20,048 bases of DNA from JBGTLW01 sp041743835 (GCA_041743835.1 JBGTLW010000013.1:1-20048), one strand, 5' to 3'; positions 1-7,059 are shown, numbered from the stretch's first letter. Notes: generated by a model not told the origin, from the letters alone. Numbers and translations: made by a program.

Positions 1-23
1 ACAGGGTGAAGACATTTACCCCC
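1..23 (+). repeat. Left terminal inverted repeat of the IS
   Basis: It starts ACAGGG and contains AAGACATTTA. The reverse complement of 1294-1316 has the same two blocks in the same spacing. Differences are limited to positions 7-8, 19 and 21. It overlaps the transposase stop codon. Confidence 0.85.
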
Positions 24-1194
24 GATCTCCACCGGTGAGTGTTTGGATGAGGTAGGTGTCTTCGAGGCCGCAGCGGAGGCGTCGGGTTTTGAGGCTGGTG
101 CGTTTGGCTTTGAGCTTGGTGCTGGCCTTGGGGGTCGAGCGTTTGACCAGGCCCAGGGCGTGGCGTTTGATGGCGGCGAGGTTGACCGGGCCGTGGTCTT
201 TGCGGACGCGGGCCGTGTCGTCGCCGAAGCTCATGTCCAGGCACCAGTGCAGTTGATTCTCGACCGACCAGTGGCCGCGGACCCGTTGGCCCAGCTGGGC
301 GGCCCCGACCTTGCGGGGGTCGAGGCTGGTGAGGTAGTACCGGCGTTGGGTGGTCTGCCTGCCGGTGGCGAAGTCCAGCCGCCGGCCCTCGACGCAGACC
401 ACGCCGCGCAGGTCCGGCCAGCCGGGGTGACGCCGACGCAGCCAGCCCACGTCGCCCGACGCCCACGCCGTCCGCTCATCGAGCCGGCCGTGGCCGTTGT
501 CCGGCTCCATGGTGTGGGTGAGCAGCTGCTCATCACCCTGCTCGATGGCGTCGTCGAAGAACAGCTTGATGTCCTCGTGCAGCGTCTTCTGGTTGGCCTT
601 GACCGCCAGCAGGTAGTCGGCCTTCGCGTCGCGGATCGCCTTGGCGGTGCCGGTCTGGCAGTGCATCGCGTCGAGGCTGACCACCGCGCCCTCCAGGTCC
701 AGCAGCGACAGCAACGCCGGGACCGCGGTGATCTCGTTGCTCTTATCCGCCACCGCGATCTGCCCGAGCATCAGCCCGTTGGCGTGATCCCAGGCGTGGA
801 CCAGGTGGATCGGGAGCTTGCGGTGGGCGTGGTCGAACGACCCCCGCAGCGTCTTGCCATCGATCGCGACCAGTCGGCCGTCGGTGGCCCGGGCCAGCGC
901 GGCGGTCAGGTCGATGAAGCAGCGTTGGAGGGCCGCGGGCTCCAGCCGGCGGTACAGCCGCTCGAAGGTCTTGCGGCAGGGGCAGCGGTCCTCGGGCAGG
1001 CCCAGCACCTCGACCAGCCAGCCGTGCCGGGCCTCGACCCACTCGGCGATCTCCTCGTAGTCGTCGCAGCGGCACAGCGCGGCCATCAGCGTGCAGGTCA
1101 GCAGTTGGGGCAGGGTGTAGGTCACGTTAAAGCGTCGCGGGTCGGGCACGGCACCAAAGGCGCGCAGCATACCGCCAAGGGCAGGGACATCCAT
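16..1194 (-). CDS. ISAs1-family DDE transposase
   Basis: This 392-residue protein catalyses cut and strand transfer at the element ends. The three catalytic acids are readable: D112 in AIDGKTLRGS, D175 in VVSLDAMHCQ and E312 in GHWSVENQLHW, with the family block GHGRLDER at 235-242. The N-terminal region (about 5-95) matches the DDE_Tnp_1-associated N-terminal part of this family. Length is full for the family and no frameshift is seen, so the element is probably competent to move. The ATG is preceded by GGGAG with a 7-base gap, which supports this start. The long open frame on the opposite strand is a by-product of high GC. Family assignment is confident; activity is inferred. Confidence 0.95.
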   Translation of the reverse strand: MDVPALGGMLRAFGAVPDPRRFNVTYTLPQLLTCTLMAALCRCDDYEEIAEWVEARHGWLVEVLGLPEDRCPCRKTFERLYRRLEPAALQRCFIDLTAALARATDGRLVAIDGKTLRGSFDHAHRKLPIHLVHAWDHANGLMLGQIAVADKSNEITAVPALLSLLDLEGAVVSLDAMHCQTGTAKAIRDAKADYLLAVKANQKTLHEDIKLFFDDAIEQGDEQLLTHTMEPDNGHGRLDERTAWASGDVGWLRRRHPGWPDLRGVVCVEGRRLDFATGRQTTQRRYYLTSLDPRKVGAAQLGQRVRGHWSVENQLHWCLDMSFGDDTARVRKDHGPVNLAAIKRHALGLVKRSTPKASTKLKAKRTSLKTRRLRCGLEDTYLIQTLTGGDRG

Positions 1195-1293
1195 GTCAAC
1201 ACTCCCAAAATCAGGGGTTAAACTGTCGCGTGGCCACGCGGTCCGGTCGATTCACAAAGAATCGGCCAAACCCACCGCAGCCGAAGAATCAAG

Positions 1294-1316
1294 GGCGATA
1301 AATGTCTTTGCCCTGT
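1294..1316 (-). repeat. Right terminal inverted repeat of the IS
   Basis: Read on the minus strand it starts ACAGGG and contains AAGACATTTA, mirroring the left end. The bases after 1316 (ACTGCAGAGG) would be the right copy of any target duplication. Confidence 0.85.
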
Positions 1317-1334
1317 ACTGCAGAGGAAAGATCT

Positions 1335-1361
1335 TTGAGATCAGTCAATAATTGCTATGAT
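1335..1361 (+). promoter_or_regulatory. Extended -10 promoter for the GIY-YIG/VOC pair
   Basis: TGCTATGAT at 1353-1361 is a good extended -10 element (TGn followed by TATGAT). TTGAGA at 1335-1340 could serve as a weak -35, with a 15-base spacer. Transcription would begin near 1368, leaving a leader of about 90 bases. It lies about 40 bases beyond the IS right end. Prediction by eye only. Confidence 0.45.
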
Positions 1362-1459
1362 TGGCCCCGTTTTATCAATGCTCATGAGTCGCCCAACTAC
1401 CGCCCACAATCGACCAGTAACACCTAGGCAAGCAACGATTTTTACTAGGGAGCATACGC

Positions 1460-1948
1460 GTGATTGAGCGTCGATGGGAACCCATATTGCCGCACCTCCG
1501 CGAGTTTGAGCAGCATCTTGCGGATCACGTCGCTGAATTGCGCATCCAACCGGCAAATGATCGCCAATGGACGCAAGAACAGTATCTCGCACAGTGCAAG
1601 ACGGGCATCTTCAATCAGTATGGCGTCTATCTGATCTTCGCACCCGATGAATCGCTTGAGTACATCGGACTCGCCGTGTGTAGTTTTCACGGCCGAATAT
1701 GGTCCCACGATGAATACATCAATCGCCGGTGGACCGATGTAATTTCGCTCCCCATAGAGCACTACTTTCTCGCCCCGGCACTCGAGTTTTTCCTGATCTG
1801 CCGTCTGCATCCGCCAAAGAACAGCGTCTATCGCAGCTATGCTATCCCCAAAGCCCCCTCACCACAGGCTGCACTCGACTGCCCTCGCTTTACACGGCAA
1901 ACCCCGCAAGTGATCCCACACCCAAAGGAGCAGCACCATGAAAAGTAA
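1460..1948 (+). CDS. GIY-YIG-type nuclease-like protein
   Basis: This 162-residue protein has the core features of a GIY-YIG fold. GVY is at 55-57, YIG at 68-70, an arginine at R79 in GRIWSH, a glutamate at E109 in APALEFFLI and N121 after HPPK. The order and spacing fit the catalytic Tyr, Arg and metal-binding Glu of the superfamily. The first 50 residues and the last 35 or so match nothing I recognise. Start is GTG, chosen because AGGGAG lies 7 bases upstream. It overlaps the next gene by 11 bases, suggesting coupled translation. Base composition is clearly more AT-rich than the rest of the window, which together with the adjacent IS suggests acquisition. Substrate and role are unknown: it could be a restriction- or repair-type nuclease or a domesticated one. 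Confidence 0.7.
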   Translation: MIERRWEPILPHLREFEQHLADHVAELRIQPANDRQWTQEQYLAQCKTGIFNQYGVYLIFAPDESLEYIGLAVCSFHGRIWSHDEYINRRWTDVISLPIEHYFLAPALEFFLICRLHPPKNSVYRSYAIPKAPSPQAALDCPRFTRQTPQVIPHPKEQHHEK

Positions 1949-2324
1949 CCCGGTTGGCTGGTTTGAAATCTATGTACAGGACATGACCCGCGCCAAAGCG
2001 TTCTATGAAGCGGTGTTTCAAGGCTCGCTATCAGAACTCAAGACCCCGGAAATTGAGGGCTTCCCGGACATGGAGATGTGGGCGTTTCCCTCATCAATGG
2101 AAAGCTATGGCGCGCCCGGGGCATTGGTTCGCATGGATGGCTGCCCTTCTGGGGGCAGCACCATGGTGTACTTCTCGTGTGAGGACTGCGCGATTGAAGC
2201 TGCGCGAGCGGCGTCAAGCGGCGGCACAATCACGCAGGGAAAGATGCCGATCGGAGAGTACGGCTTCATCGCCATGGTGTCTGACACAGAGGGAAATGTC
2301 ATCGGGCTTCATTCGATGCAATGA
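1938..2324 (+). CDS. VOC (glyoxalase/bleomycin-resistance fold) protein
   Basis: This 128-residue protein opens with NPVGWFEIYVQDMTRAKAFY and ends with SDTEGNVIGLHS. These are the paired beta-alpha-beta signatures of vicinal-oxygen-chelate proteins of the small single-domain type. E10 and the C-terminal GN-x-IGL region sit where metal or substrate contacts usually lie, but the usual His of the first strand is Trp here, so metal binding is uncertain. A strong AAGGAG is 7 bases before the ATG and lies inside the end of the GIY-YIG gene. Such proteins include glyoxalases, antibiotic-binding proteins and many of unknown substrate, and the sequence does not decide between them. Composition is AT-rich like its upstream partner. 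Confidence 0.85.
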   Translation: MKSNPVGWFEIYVQDMTRAKAFYEAVFQGSLSELKTPEIEGFPDMEMWAFPSSMESYGAPGALVRMDGCPSGGSTMVYFSCEDCAIEAARAASSGGTITQGKMPIGEYGFIAMVSDTEGNVIGLHSMQ

Positions 2325-2419
2325 AGTCATGGACTGATAGAACGTGGGGCGGTGTAGTGCGGCTGGGGACGGATCAGCGGGCCCCGTCATCTCGCGGCCC
2401 GTCGCCTTACAATACCCTC

Positions 2420-3325
2420 ATGCGTGAGGGCGACCTGCTGCAATATGTGTATGAACAGAGCCGATCGCTTGGCGGGTCGTTTGGTCATGTGACCATTCCG
2501 CCGGGCGATGACATGGGGGCGGTCAGGCTTGGGGGGCAAGACCTGCTGGTCACCGTCGATCAGGTGGCGGACGGCATCCACGTCGATCTGGCGACGACCG
2601 ACATCGCCCGCGTCGGCCGCAAGTGCATCACGCGCAACCTCTCGGATGTCGCGGCGATGGCGGCCAAGCCGGTCGGCGCGGTGATGGCGGTGAGCCTGCC
2701 GCGCGATTTTGGCGATGGCCGCAGCAGGGCCTTGTTCGATGCCATGCGGACCACGGCCGAGGCTTACGAGTGCCCTTTAATCGGAGGCGACATCAATATC
2801 TGGAAGGGGCCGCTGCTCGTGAGCGTCACCGTCTTTGCTGAGCCGGCGGGTGTCGAGCCGGTGCTGCGCAGCGGGGCAAGCCCGGGCGACCATCTGTATG
2901 TCACCGGAAAACTGGGCTACAGCCTGGAGACCGGGCATCACCTGGATTTTGAGCCCCGGCTCGCTGTGGCGCGTGCGCTGGCCTCGCAACCCCGCACCCG
3001 CCCCACCGCGATGATCGACCTGTCCGATGGACTGGCGCAAGACCTGCCCCGCCTCACCGGGCACGCGATGGTCGAAACGCAACTCCTGCCCATCCGCCAC
3101 TGCACCGGGCCGAGCGATCGCCCGGCGTGGCAACATGCCGTGGGGGATGGCGAGGATTACGAGTTGCTGTTTGCCGCGCCACCGGATGCGGGCATCCCGC
3201 GCGAGTTGCTAGGCGTCACGGTCACGCGGATCGGTTTGGTCACGGCGAACGGGGGGGTTCGCGTGCAACTTCCAGATGACACACCCGCCGAGTTATCCGG
3301 GCTGGGCTGGGAGCACCACGCGTGA
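2420..3325 (+). CDS. thiL: Thiamine-monophosphate kinase ThiL
   Basis: ThiL phosphorylates thiamine monophosphate to the active cofactor thiamine diphosphate in the cytoplasm, using ATP and magnesium. Family motifs are present in order over 301 residues: GDD at 29-31, VTVDQVADGIH at 44-54, RNLSDVAAM at 72-80, GGDI at 122-125, IDLSDGLAQDL at 199-209 and GDGEDYELLF at 242-251. The frame is open from 2321, but the residues before the ATG at 2420 have no family counterpart and that longer start overlaps the VOC stop codon. The start at 2420 gives the usual ThiL N-terminus. Its stop overlaps the GTG of the next gene by 4 bases, so the two are co-translated. No other thiamine gene is in view. Confidence 0.92.
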   Translation: MREGDLLQYVYEQSRSLGGSFGHVTIPPGDDMGAVRLGGQDLLVTVDQVADGIHVDLATTDIARVGRKCITRNLSDVAAMAAKPVGAVMAVSLPRDFGDGRSRALFDAMRTTAEAYECPLIGGDINIWKGPLLVSVTVFAEPAGVEPVLRSGASPGDHLYVTGKLGYSLETGHHLDFEPRLAVARALASQPRTRPTAMIDLSDGLAQDLPRLTGHAMVETQLLPIRHCTGPSDRPAWQHAVGDGEDYELLFAAPPDAGIPRELLGVTVTRIGLVTANGGVRVQLPDDTPAELSGLGWEHHA

Positions 3326-3990
3326 GCAAGGCGGTTGTCATCACGTCCGGCAGCGTTGAACACACGATGGAGATCGGCCGGGCCATCGCTCTGGCTGCTG
3401 AGCCGGGCGATGTCATCGCGGTGGATGGCGAGCTTGGCGCGGGCAAGACGCAACTGGTGCGGGGCATGGCGATGGGGCTTGGCATAGGGCCCGAGCGGGT
3501 GTCGAGTCCGACGTTTGTCATCTCGCACGAGTATGAGCCGGAGGACGCGGCGCTGCCGGTGCTTGTGCATGTGGATGCGTACCGTCTCGCCGGGCCGGGC
3601 GATCTGGACTCGATTGGCTGGGGCGAGGGCGGTCAGGAGCTCCGCGATGGTGCGATCGTCGCGATCGAGTGGGCCCAGCGCGTCATGCCCGCGTTAGGCG
3701 ACGACCTGCTGCATGTTCAGATCGTACACGCCCCCGGCGGCAGAAGGCTCACCATCACCCCCTATGGCAACTGGAAAACGCGAGCACTGACCTTGACCCA
3801 GACACCCCACAACCCGAAGGTAGCCAAACCCCACCCCAAGTGCCCGATCTGCTCCACGCCGATCACGGACGCGGGTGCATTGCCCTTTTGTTCTGAGCGT
3901 TGCAAGCAAGTGGACCTGAACCGGTGGTTTGATGGCCGCTACCTCGTCTCCCGCCCAATCCAGCACACGGATTTAGAGGAAGAGGTCTAG
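3322..3990 (+). CDS. tsaE: TsaE ATPase fused to a YacG zinc finger
   Basis: The N-terminal 150 residues are TsaE, the ATPase needed with TsaB and TsaD to make threonylcarbamoyladenosine on tRNA. The P-loop GELGAGKT is at 36-43, SPTFVISHEY at 62-71, VDAYRL at 84-89 and IEWAQR at 115-120. After a linker, residues 174-210 are YacG-like: CPIC, then FCSERC with zinc ligands C174, C177, C190 and C194, followed by DLNRWFDGRYLV. Free-standing YacG is a small zinc protein known in E. coli to inhibit DNA gyrase. The frame is continuous and I see no ATG or GTG in the linker region from which YacG could start separately. The GTG start overlaps the thiL stop and has GGGAG 8 bases upstream. Both halves keep their key residues; what joining them achieves is unknown. 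Confidence 0.88.
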   Translation: MSKAVVITSGSVEHTMEIGRAIALAAEPGDVIAVDGELGAGKTQLVRGMAMGLGIGPERVSSPTFVISHEYEPEDAALPVLVHVDAYRLAGPGDLDSIGWGEGGQELRDGAIVAIEWAQRVMPALGDDLLHVQIVHAPGGRRLTITPYGNWKTRALTLTQTPHNPKVAKPHPKCPICSTPITDAGALPFCSERCKQVDLNRWFDGRYLVSRPIQHTDLEEEV

Positions 3991-4013
3991 CCAATCTGCG
4001 GCAAGGGGCGGTC

Positions 4014-4511
4014 TCAGGCCTGGGGGTCGCGTCGTGCTTCGGGCGAAATGCCGTAGATGACAAACCGGTGGGAGACGTGCTCGAACCCGCGCTCCGCGCA
4101 GACGCGTCTGGCCAGCGCGTGAAGCTCATCGATGGGGAACTCGATGATCTGGCCGGTCTCGGGGCAGACGAGGTGGCCGGTGGGTTCATGCCCGATGGAG
4201 AGCTGGTAGTGCGCCTGACGCGAATCGATCAGCACCTCGGTGATGATGCCGGCCTCAAGCAGGTGCTTGAGGGTGCGATAGACCGTGGCCTTGGAAACGC
4301 TGTGCTCGCCGCGGCGCAACTCATCGAGCAGGTTCTCCGCCTCAAAGACCGTGTGCTTGTTCAACACCGCTTCGAGAATCGTGGCACGCTCGGTGGTGAA
4401 CTTGAGCCCCTGGCGCTTGAGGAACCGCCGAAAGATCGAGCAGACGGGCAGGATCATCTGCCCCTGGTTGGTCGTGCGGCTCAGGTCGTGCGTGGCGGTT
4501 GACATAGCCAC
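4014..4511 (-). CDS. Fur-family metal-dependent transcriptional regulator
   Basis: This 165-residue protein has a winged helix at about 28-95 (TTERATILEAVL, then SVSKATVYRTLKHLLEAGII). A metal-binding dimerisation domain follows, with GHEPTGHLVCPETGQIIEF at 107-125. H108, H113 and C116 are candidate ligands. The usual second cysteine of the CxxC pair is T119, and no C-terminal CxxC is present, so the structural zinc site of classic Fur/PerR is absent. Whether it senses iron, zinc, manganese or peroxide cannot be told. A GTG start at 4511 has AGGGG 7 bases upstream; ATG at 4505 is the alternative. It is convergent with tsaE-yacG 23 bases away and sits behind the fbp terminator, so it probably has its own promoter, which I could not identify. 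Confidence 0.88.
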   Translation of the reverse strand: MAMSTATHDLSRTTNQGQMILPVCSIFRRFLKRQGLKFTTERATILEAVLNKHTVFEAENLLDELRRGEHSVSKATVYRTLKHLLEAGIITEVLIDSRQAHYQLSIGHEPTGHLVCPETGQIIEFPIDELHALARRVCAERGFEHVSHRFVIYGISPEARRDPQA

Positions 4512-4555
4512 ATGATAGCCCCTGGAGGCGGGGTTGTGTCGGGGGGTGAGCTGCG

Positions 4556-4586
4556 AAAAAAGCCGCGGCAGGTCGCGTGGCCGCGG
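4556..4586 (-). terminator. Intrinsic terminator after fbp
   Basis: Read on the minus strand, a 7-bp GC stem (CCGCGGC with GCCGCGG, plus-strand 4580-4586 and 4563-4569) closes a 10-base loop. It is followed by C and six T residues (4561 to 4556). It begins just after the fbp stop and lies upstream of the Fur-family gene. Confidence 0.75.
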
Positions 4587-4589
4587 GGT

Positions 4590-5600
4590 TTACACCCGTA
4601 CACGGTCGTTCACAAAGCGCAGGGCCTCCTGCACGTTCTGCTCGGACCCGATGATGAGTGGGCACCTCTGATGCACCGTGGTGGGCTCGATCTGCAGGAT
4701 GCGTTGTTCCCCATCGGTCGCGAGGCCGCCCGCCTGCTCCGCGATCAACGCCAGGGGGTTGGCCTCGTACATCAGCCGGAGCTTGCCCTCGGGCTGGTGG
4801 GTGGTGGGCGGGTAGAGGAACACGCCACCCTTGATGAGGATGCGATGGAAGTCCGCGACGAGCGACCCGACGTAACGCGAGCTGTATTGCCCACCGCCCG
4901 GGTGCTTGGCCCACTGGAAGTATCGCTGGTAAGGCTCGGGGAACGTGAGCAGATTCGCCTCGTTTACCGAGTACACGTGGTTCTGCTGGGGCATACGGAT
5001 GTTCTCGCGCGTCAGGAGGAACGCGCCGAACTGCGGGTCGAGTGTGAACATGTGTACGCCGTCACCCGCGGTGTATACCAGCACCGTGGACGAGCCGTAA
5101 AGCACATAGCCCGCTGCCACCTGATTGAGGCCGGGCTGCAAGACGGATTCCTCGGTCGATGCGATCTCGGACGGGTTCTTGAAGATGGTGAAGATGGTCC
5201 CCACCGAGACATTGACATCGATGTTGGATGAGCCGTCGAGCGGGTCGAACATCACGATGTAGCTGTCGCCGGAGTGGGCCTCCTGGAGAACGCGGGGGTC
5301 GTTGTCTTCTTCGGAAGCGATGATGCCGACGTTCCCGCGGTAGCCGAGGCAGCGCTTGAGCGTGTCGTTGGCCAGGATGTCTAAGCGCTGGACCGTCTCG
5401 CCCTGGACGTTGGTTGTGCCCTCATCACCCCAGACATCGATCAGGCCCGCACGCCGCACGTAAGAAGCGATCATCTTGGTCGCCAGGGTGATCGCGGACA
5501 GCAGCCAGGAAAACTGCCCCGTGGCATCGGGGTGTTTCTCCTGACTCATCTGCACGTGCTGGCCGAACGTAACGAAGTGCCCGTCTTTCTTGATCGCCAT
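4590..5600 (-). CDS. fbp: Class I fructose-1,6-bisphosphatase
   Basis: The enzyme hydrolyses fructose 1,6-bisphosphate to fructose 6-phosphate, the committed step of gluconeogenesis. All class I hallmarks are visible over 336 residues: acidic metal ligands in ASEEDN (95-100), the signature DPLDGSSNID (119-128), SRYVGSLVADFHR (241-253) and the substrate loop GKLRLMYEANPLALIAEQAGG begins at 272. Length is normal. The ATG has AGGGA 9 bases upstream and a good promoter about 40-65 bases upstream. It is divergent from the DUF2934 gene and ends in its own terminator, so it is probably monocistronic. Confidence 0.96.
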   Translation of the reverse strand: MAIKKDGHFVTFGQHVQMSQEKHPDATGQFSWLLSAITLATKMIASYVRRAGLIDVWGDEGTTNVQGETVQRLDILANDTLKRCLGYRGNVGIIASEEDNDPRVLQEAHSGDSYIVMFDPLDGSSNIDVNVSVGTIFTIFKNPSEIASTEESVLQPGLNQVAAGYVLYGSSTVLVYTAGDGVHMFTLDPQFGAFLLTRENIRMPQQNHVYSVNEANLLTFPEPYQRYFQWAKHPGGGQYSSRYVGSLVADFHRILIKGGVFLYPPTTHQPEGKLRLMYEANPLALIAEQAGGLATDGEQRILQIEPTTVHQRCPLIIGSEQNVQEALRFVNDRVRV

Positions 5601-5637
5601 CGGTTGGTGTCCCTGATCGTATGGGTAAGGTGTTCAC

Positions 5638-5666
5638 ACTAGACCCACTTGGAGGGTGATCGTCAA
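5638..5666 (-). promoter_or_regulatory. Sigma70-type promoter for fbp
   Basis: On the minus strand, TTGACG (5666-5661) is followed after exactly 17 bases by TCTAGT (5643-5638). The match is 5 of 6 and 4 of 6. The predicted transcript would start near 5630, about 30 bases before the fbp ATG. Confidence 0.55.
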
Positions 5667-5860
5667 GAGTGCGGGCTGACTTAACATCAATAGTTGCGGC
5701 GCTGGCGGTCTCTGCGTGCAAGCGCGTCAGGCCTGGCGGGCGTGCCTGCGATTGAGGATTAACCCGAATTTACGACAAACCGCCCCCACGGACTTGACAG
5801 GGACGGTAGCATGGGGGCTGGCCTGATGGTAGGCAACGTCATCATCGAAAGGAATCGACC

Positions 5861-6196
5861 ATGGCTAAAAAGAAGACCACGAAAAAAACAACCCAGTCCA
5901 AATCCCCCGCGAAGCCCGCCGGCGGCGCTGCGCCGAAAGCCAAGGCCGCCAAGAAGCCGGCAAAAGCCGCTTCGGTCAGCGCCGCCAAGGCGAACGCCTC
6001 CAAGAAAACCGCCGCGAAAGCGTCCACCACACCCAAGAAGAAGCCAGCGGTCAGTCCCTTGAAGGTACACCCCACCTACGACATGATTGCCGCCCGCGCC
6101 TTCGTCGTGTGGGAGCGCAACGGCAAGCAGCAGGGCCAGAACCTGGCCAACTGGAAGCAGGCTGAGGCTGAACTGCTCGCAGAAGCGGGGCTGTAA
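5861..6196 (+). CDS. DUF2934 protein with histone H1-like tail
   Basis: This 111-residue protein has two parts. Residues 2-65 are almost entirely Lys, Ala, Pro, Ser and Thr with repeated KK and AAK units, resembling the basic tails of bacterial H1-like nucleoid proteins. Residues 71-107 (YDMIAARAFVVWERNGKQQG, then NWKQAEAELLAEAG) match the small DUF2934 domain, whose function is unknown. AAAGGA lies about 8 bases before the ATG. A TTGACA at 5794-5799 could be a -35 box but has no convincing -10 partner. DNA or RNA binding by the tail is inferred from charge alone. It is convergent with rnc and divergent from fbp. Confidence 0.82.
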   Translation: MAKKKTTKKTTQSKSPAKPAGGAAPKAKAAKKPAKAASVSAAKANASKKTAAKASTTPKKKPAVSPLKVHPTYDMIAARAFVVWERNGKQQGQNLANWKQAEAELLAEAGL

Positions 6197-6245
6197 GGCA
6201 AGGCCTGGATCGCTGCGGTCCCGCTTCGGGTTCCTGCTGTGTGTT

Positions 6246-6265
6246 CGCCCCGGATTTACGGGGCG
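6246..6265. terminator. Possible bidirectional hairpin between DUF2934 gene and rnc
   Basis: A 7-bp stem (CGCCCCG with CGGGGCG) closes a 6-base loop, GATTTA. It lies between two convergent genes, 50 bases after one stop and 20 after the other. There is no T tract on either strand, so it is a weak terminator candidate. Confidence 0.35.
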
Positions 6266-6285
6266 TTGGCCTGCGGACGTGGGCG

Positions 6286-7059
6286 TCAATCGATCTGCGC
6301 GTCGGCCAGGTCTTCCGCAGAGTCGGGGGCATGGTTGTGCTGCGCAGCGTCGGGGTCCAAGAGGTGGATCATGCCCGCGTCGTCGATCTGAGCCATCCCA
6401 AGATCGCACAGCGCCTGGAGCGCGGCCTTCTGCTCGGCCTCCTTCTTCGCGTTAGCCCAGGCCGAGGTAAAGCGGCGACCCGCGATCTCCACGCACACCT
6501 CAAACGCCTTGGCGTGGTCCGGCCCCTTCTCATCGAGCAGCACATACGAGGGGTTGTGCGGCAGGTGACGCTGGGCGTACTGCTGGAGCACGCTCTTGAA
6601 GTTTTCCTGGTGGGACGAGGCGTCCGCCGCCTCGATGTAGCGCACCATGTGGTCGAGGATAAACTTGCGGGCGGGTTCGATGCCGCCATCCAGATAAATC
6701 GCGGCGATGATCGACTCCAGCACCGCCGCCGCGACCGAGCTGGGCATCGACGGCCGACCCATCATGCCCTTGCCCATGTTGAGCATCCCCGCGAGGTCGA
6801 TGTCCTGACTGATCTGGGCGCAGACCCGGCGGCTGACCACGGCGGACTTTATCTTAGTCATCTCCCCCTCGAGCAGATGGGGGTAGGCCTGGTACAGGTG
6901 CTCGCAGATCACCAGCCCGAGGATGGAGTCACCCAGGAACTCCATGCGCTCGTTGGAACGCAGCCGGTGATCGGCAACCGAAGAGTGCGTCAACGCCTCT
7001 GCAAGAAGCGCGGGGTCACGGAACTGATAGTTGAGGACTTTCGCGGCTTGGTCGAGCAT
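6286..7059 (-). CDS. rnc: Ribonuclease III
   Basis: RNase III cuts double-stranded RNA, including rRNA precursors and structured mRNAs. The catalytic domain covers about 1-145, with the signature NERMEFLGDS at 36-45 (E37, E40 and D44). A double-stranded RNA-binding domain covers about 153-222 (FKSVLQQYAQ, then KKEAEQKAALQAL). The second metal-binding block reads VAAAVLESIIAAIYLDGG. Its glutamate E115 matches E. coli E117, but the position of E. coli D114 is alanine (A112). The C-terminal 35 residues are an acidic, probably disordered tail. No clear Shine-Dalgarno is seen before the ATG; the leader from its own promoter is about 130 bases and strongly folded. Identity is certain, catalytic strength is open. 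Confidence 0.95.
   Translation of the reverse strand: MLDQAAKVLNYQFRDPALLAEALTHSSVADHRLRSNERMEFLGDSILGLVICEHLYQAYPHLLEGEMTKIKSAVVSRRVCAQISQDIDLAGMLNMGKGMMGRPSMPSSVAAAVLESIIAAIYLDGGIEPARKFILDHMVRYIEAADASSHQENFKSVLQQYAQRHLPHNPSYVLLDEKGPDHAKAFEVCVEIAGRRFTSAWANAKKEAEQKAALQALCDLGMAQIDDAGMIHLLDPDAAQHNHAPDSAEDLADAQID

Larger units (their letters stand above)
1..1316 (-). mobile_element. Complete ISAs1-family insertion sequence
   Basis: The element is bounded by imperfect terminal inverted repeats (1-23 and 1294-1316, 19 of 23 positions matching) that begin ACAGGG. It carries one intact DDE transposase on the minus strand. The stop codon of the transposase lies inside the left repeat, and about 100 bases of non-coding DNA separate its start from the right repeat. 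The size of about 1.3 kb is normal for the family. The flanking target duplication cannot be tested because the left flank lies outside the window. Whether the terminal A belongs to the element or to the target is uncertain. Confidence 0.88.

Noticed and set aside
43..1221. Long plus-strand open frame of 392 codons opposite the transposase
   Set aside because: It is the mirror of a GC-rich coding frame, has no recognisable domain, and the minus-strand frame carries the full catalytic triad of a known transposase family.
2321..2419. N-terminal extension of ThiL by 33 residues
   Set aside because: The extension is not part of the ThiL family, overlaps the VOC stop codon and includes low-complexity sequence.
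4512..5231. Plus-strand frame of 239 codons opposite fbp
   Set aside because: It lies antisense to a clear fructose-1,6-bisphosphatase and has no family features.
5725..5738. Dyad around CAGGCCTG between fbp and the DUF2934 gene as a possible operator
   Set aside because: Single copy, not aligned with a promoter box, and short palindromes of this kind are common in GC-rich DNA.
5794..5822. TTGACA at 5794-5799 as a full promoter for the DUF2934 gene
   Set aside because: No acceptable -10 box occurs at 15-19 bases; only the -35-like hexamer can be supported.
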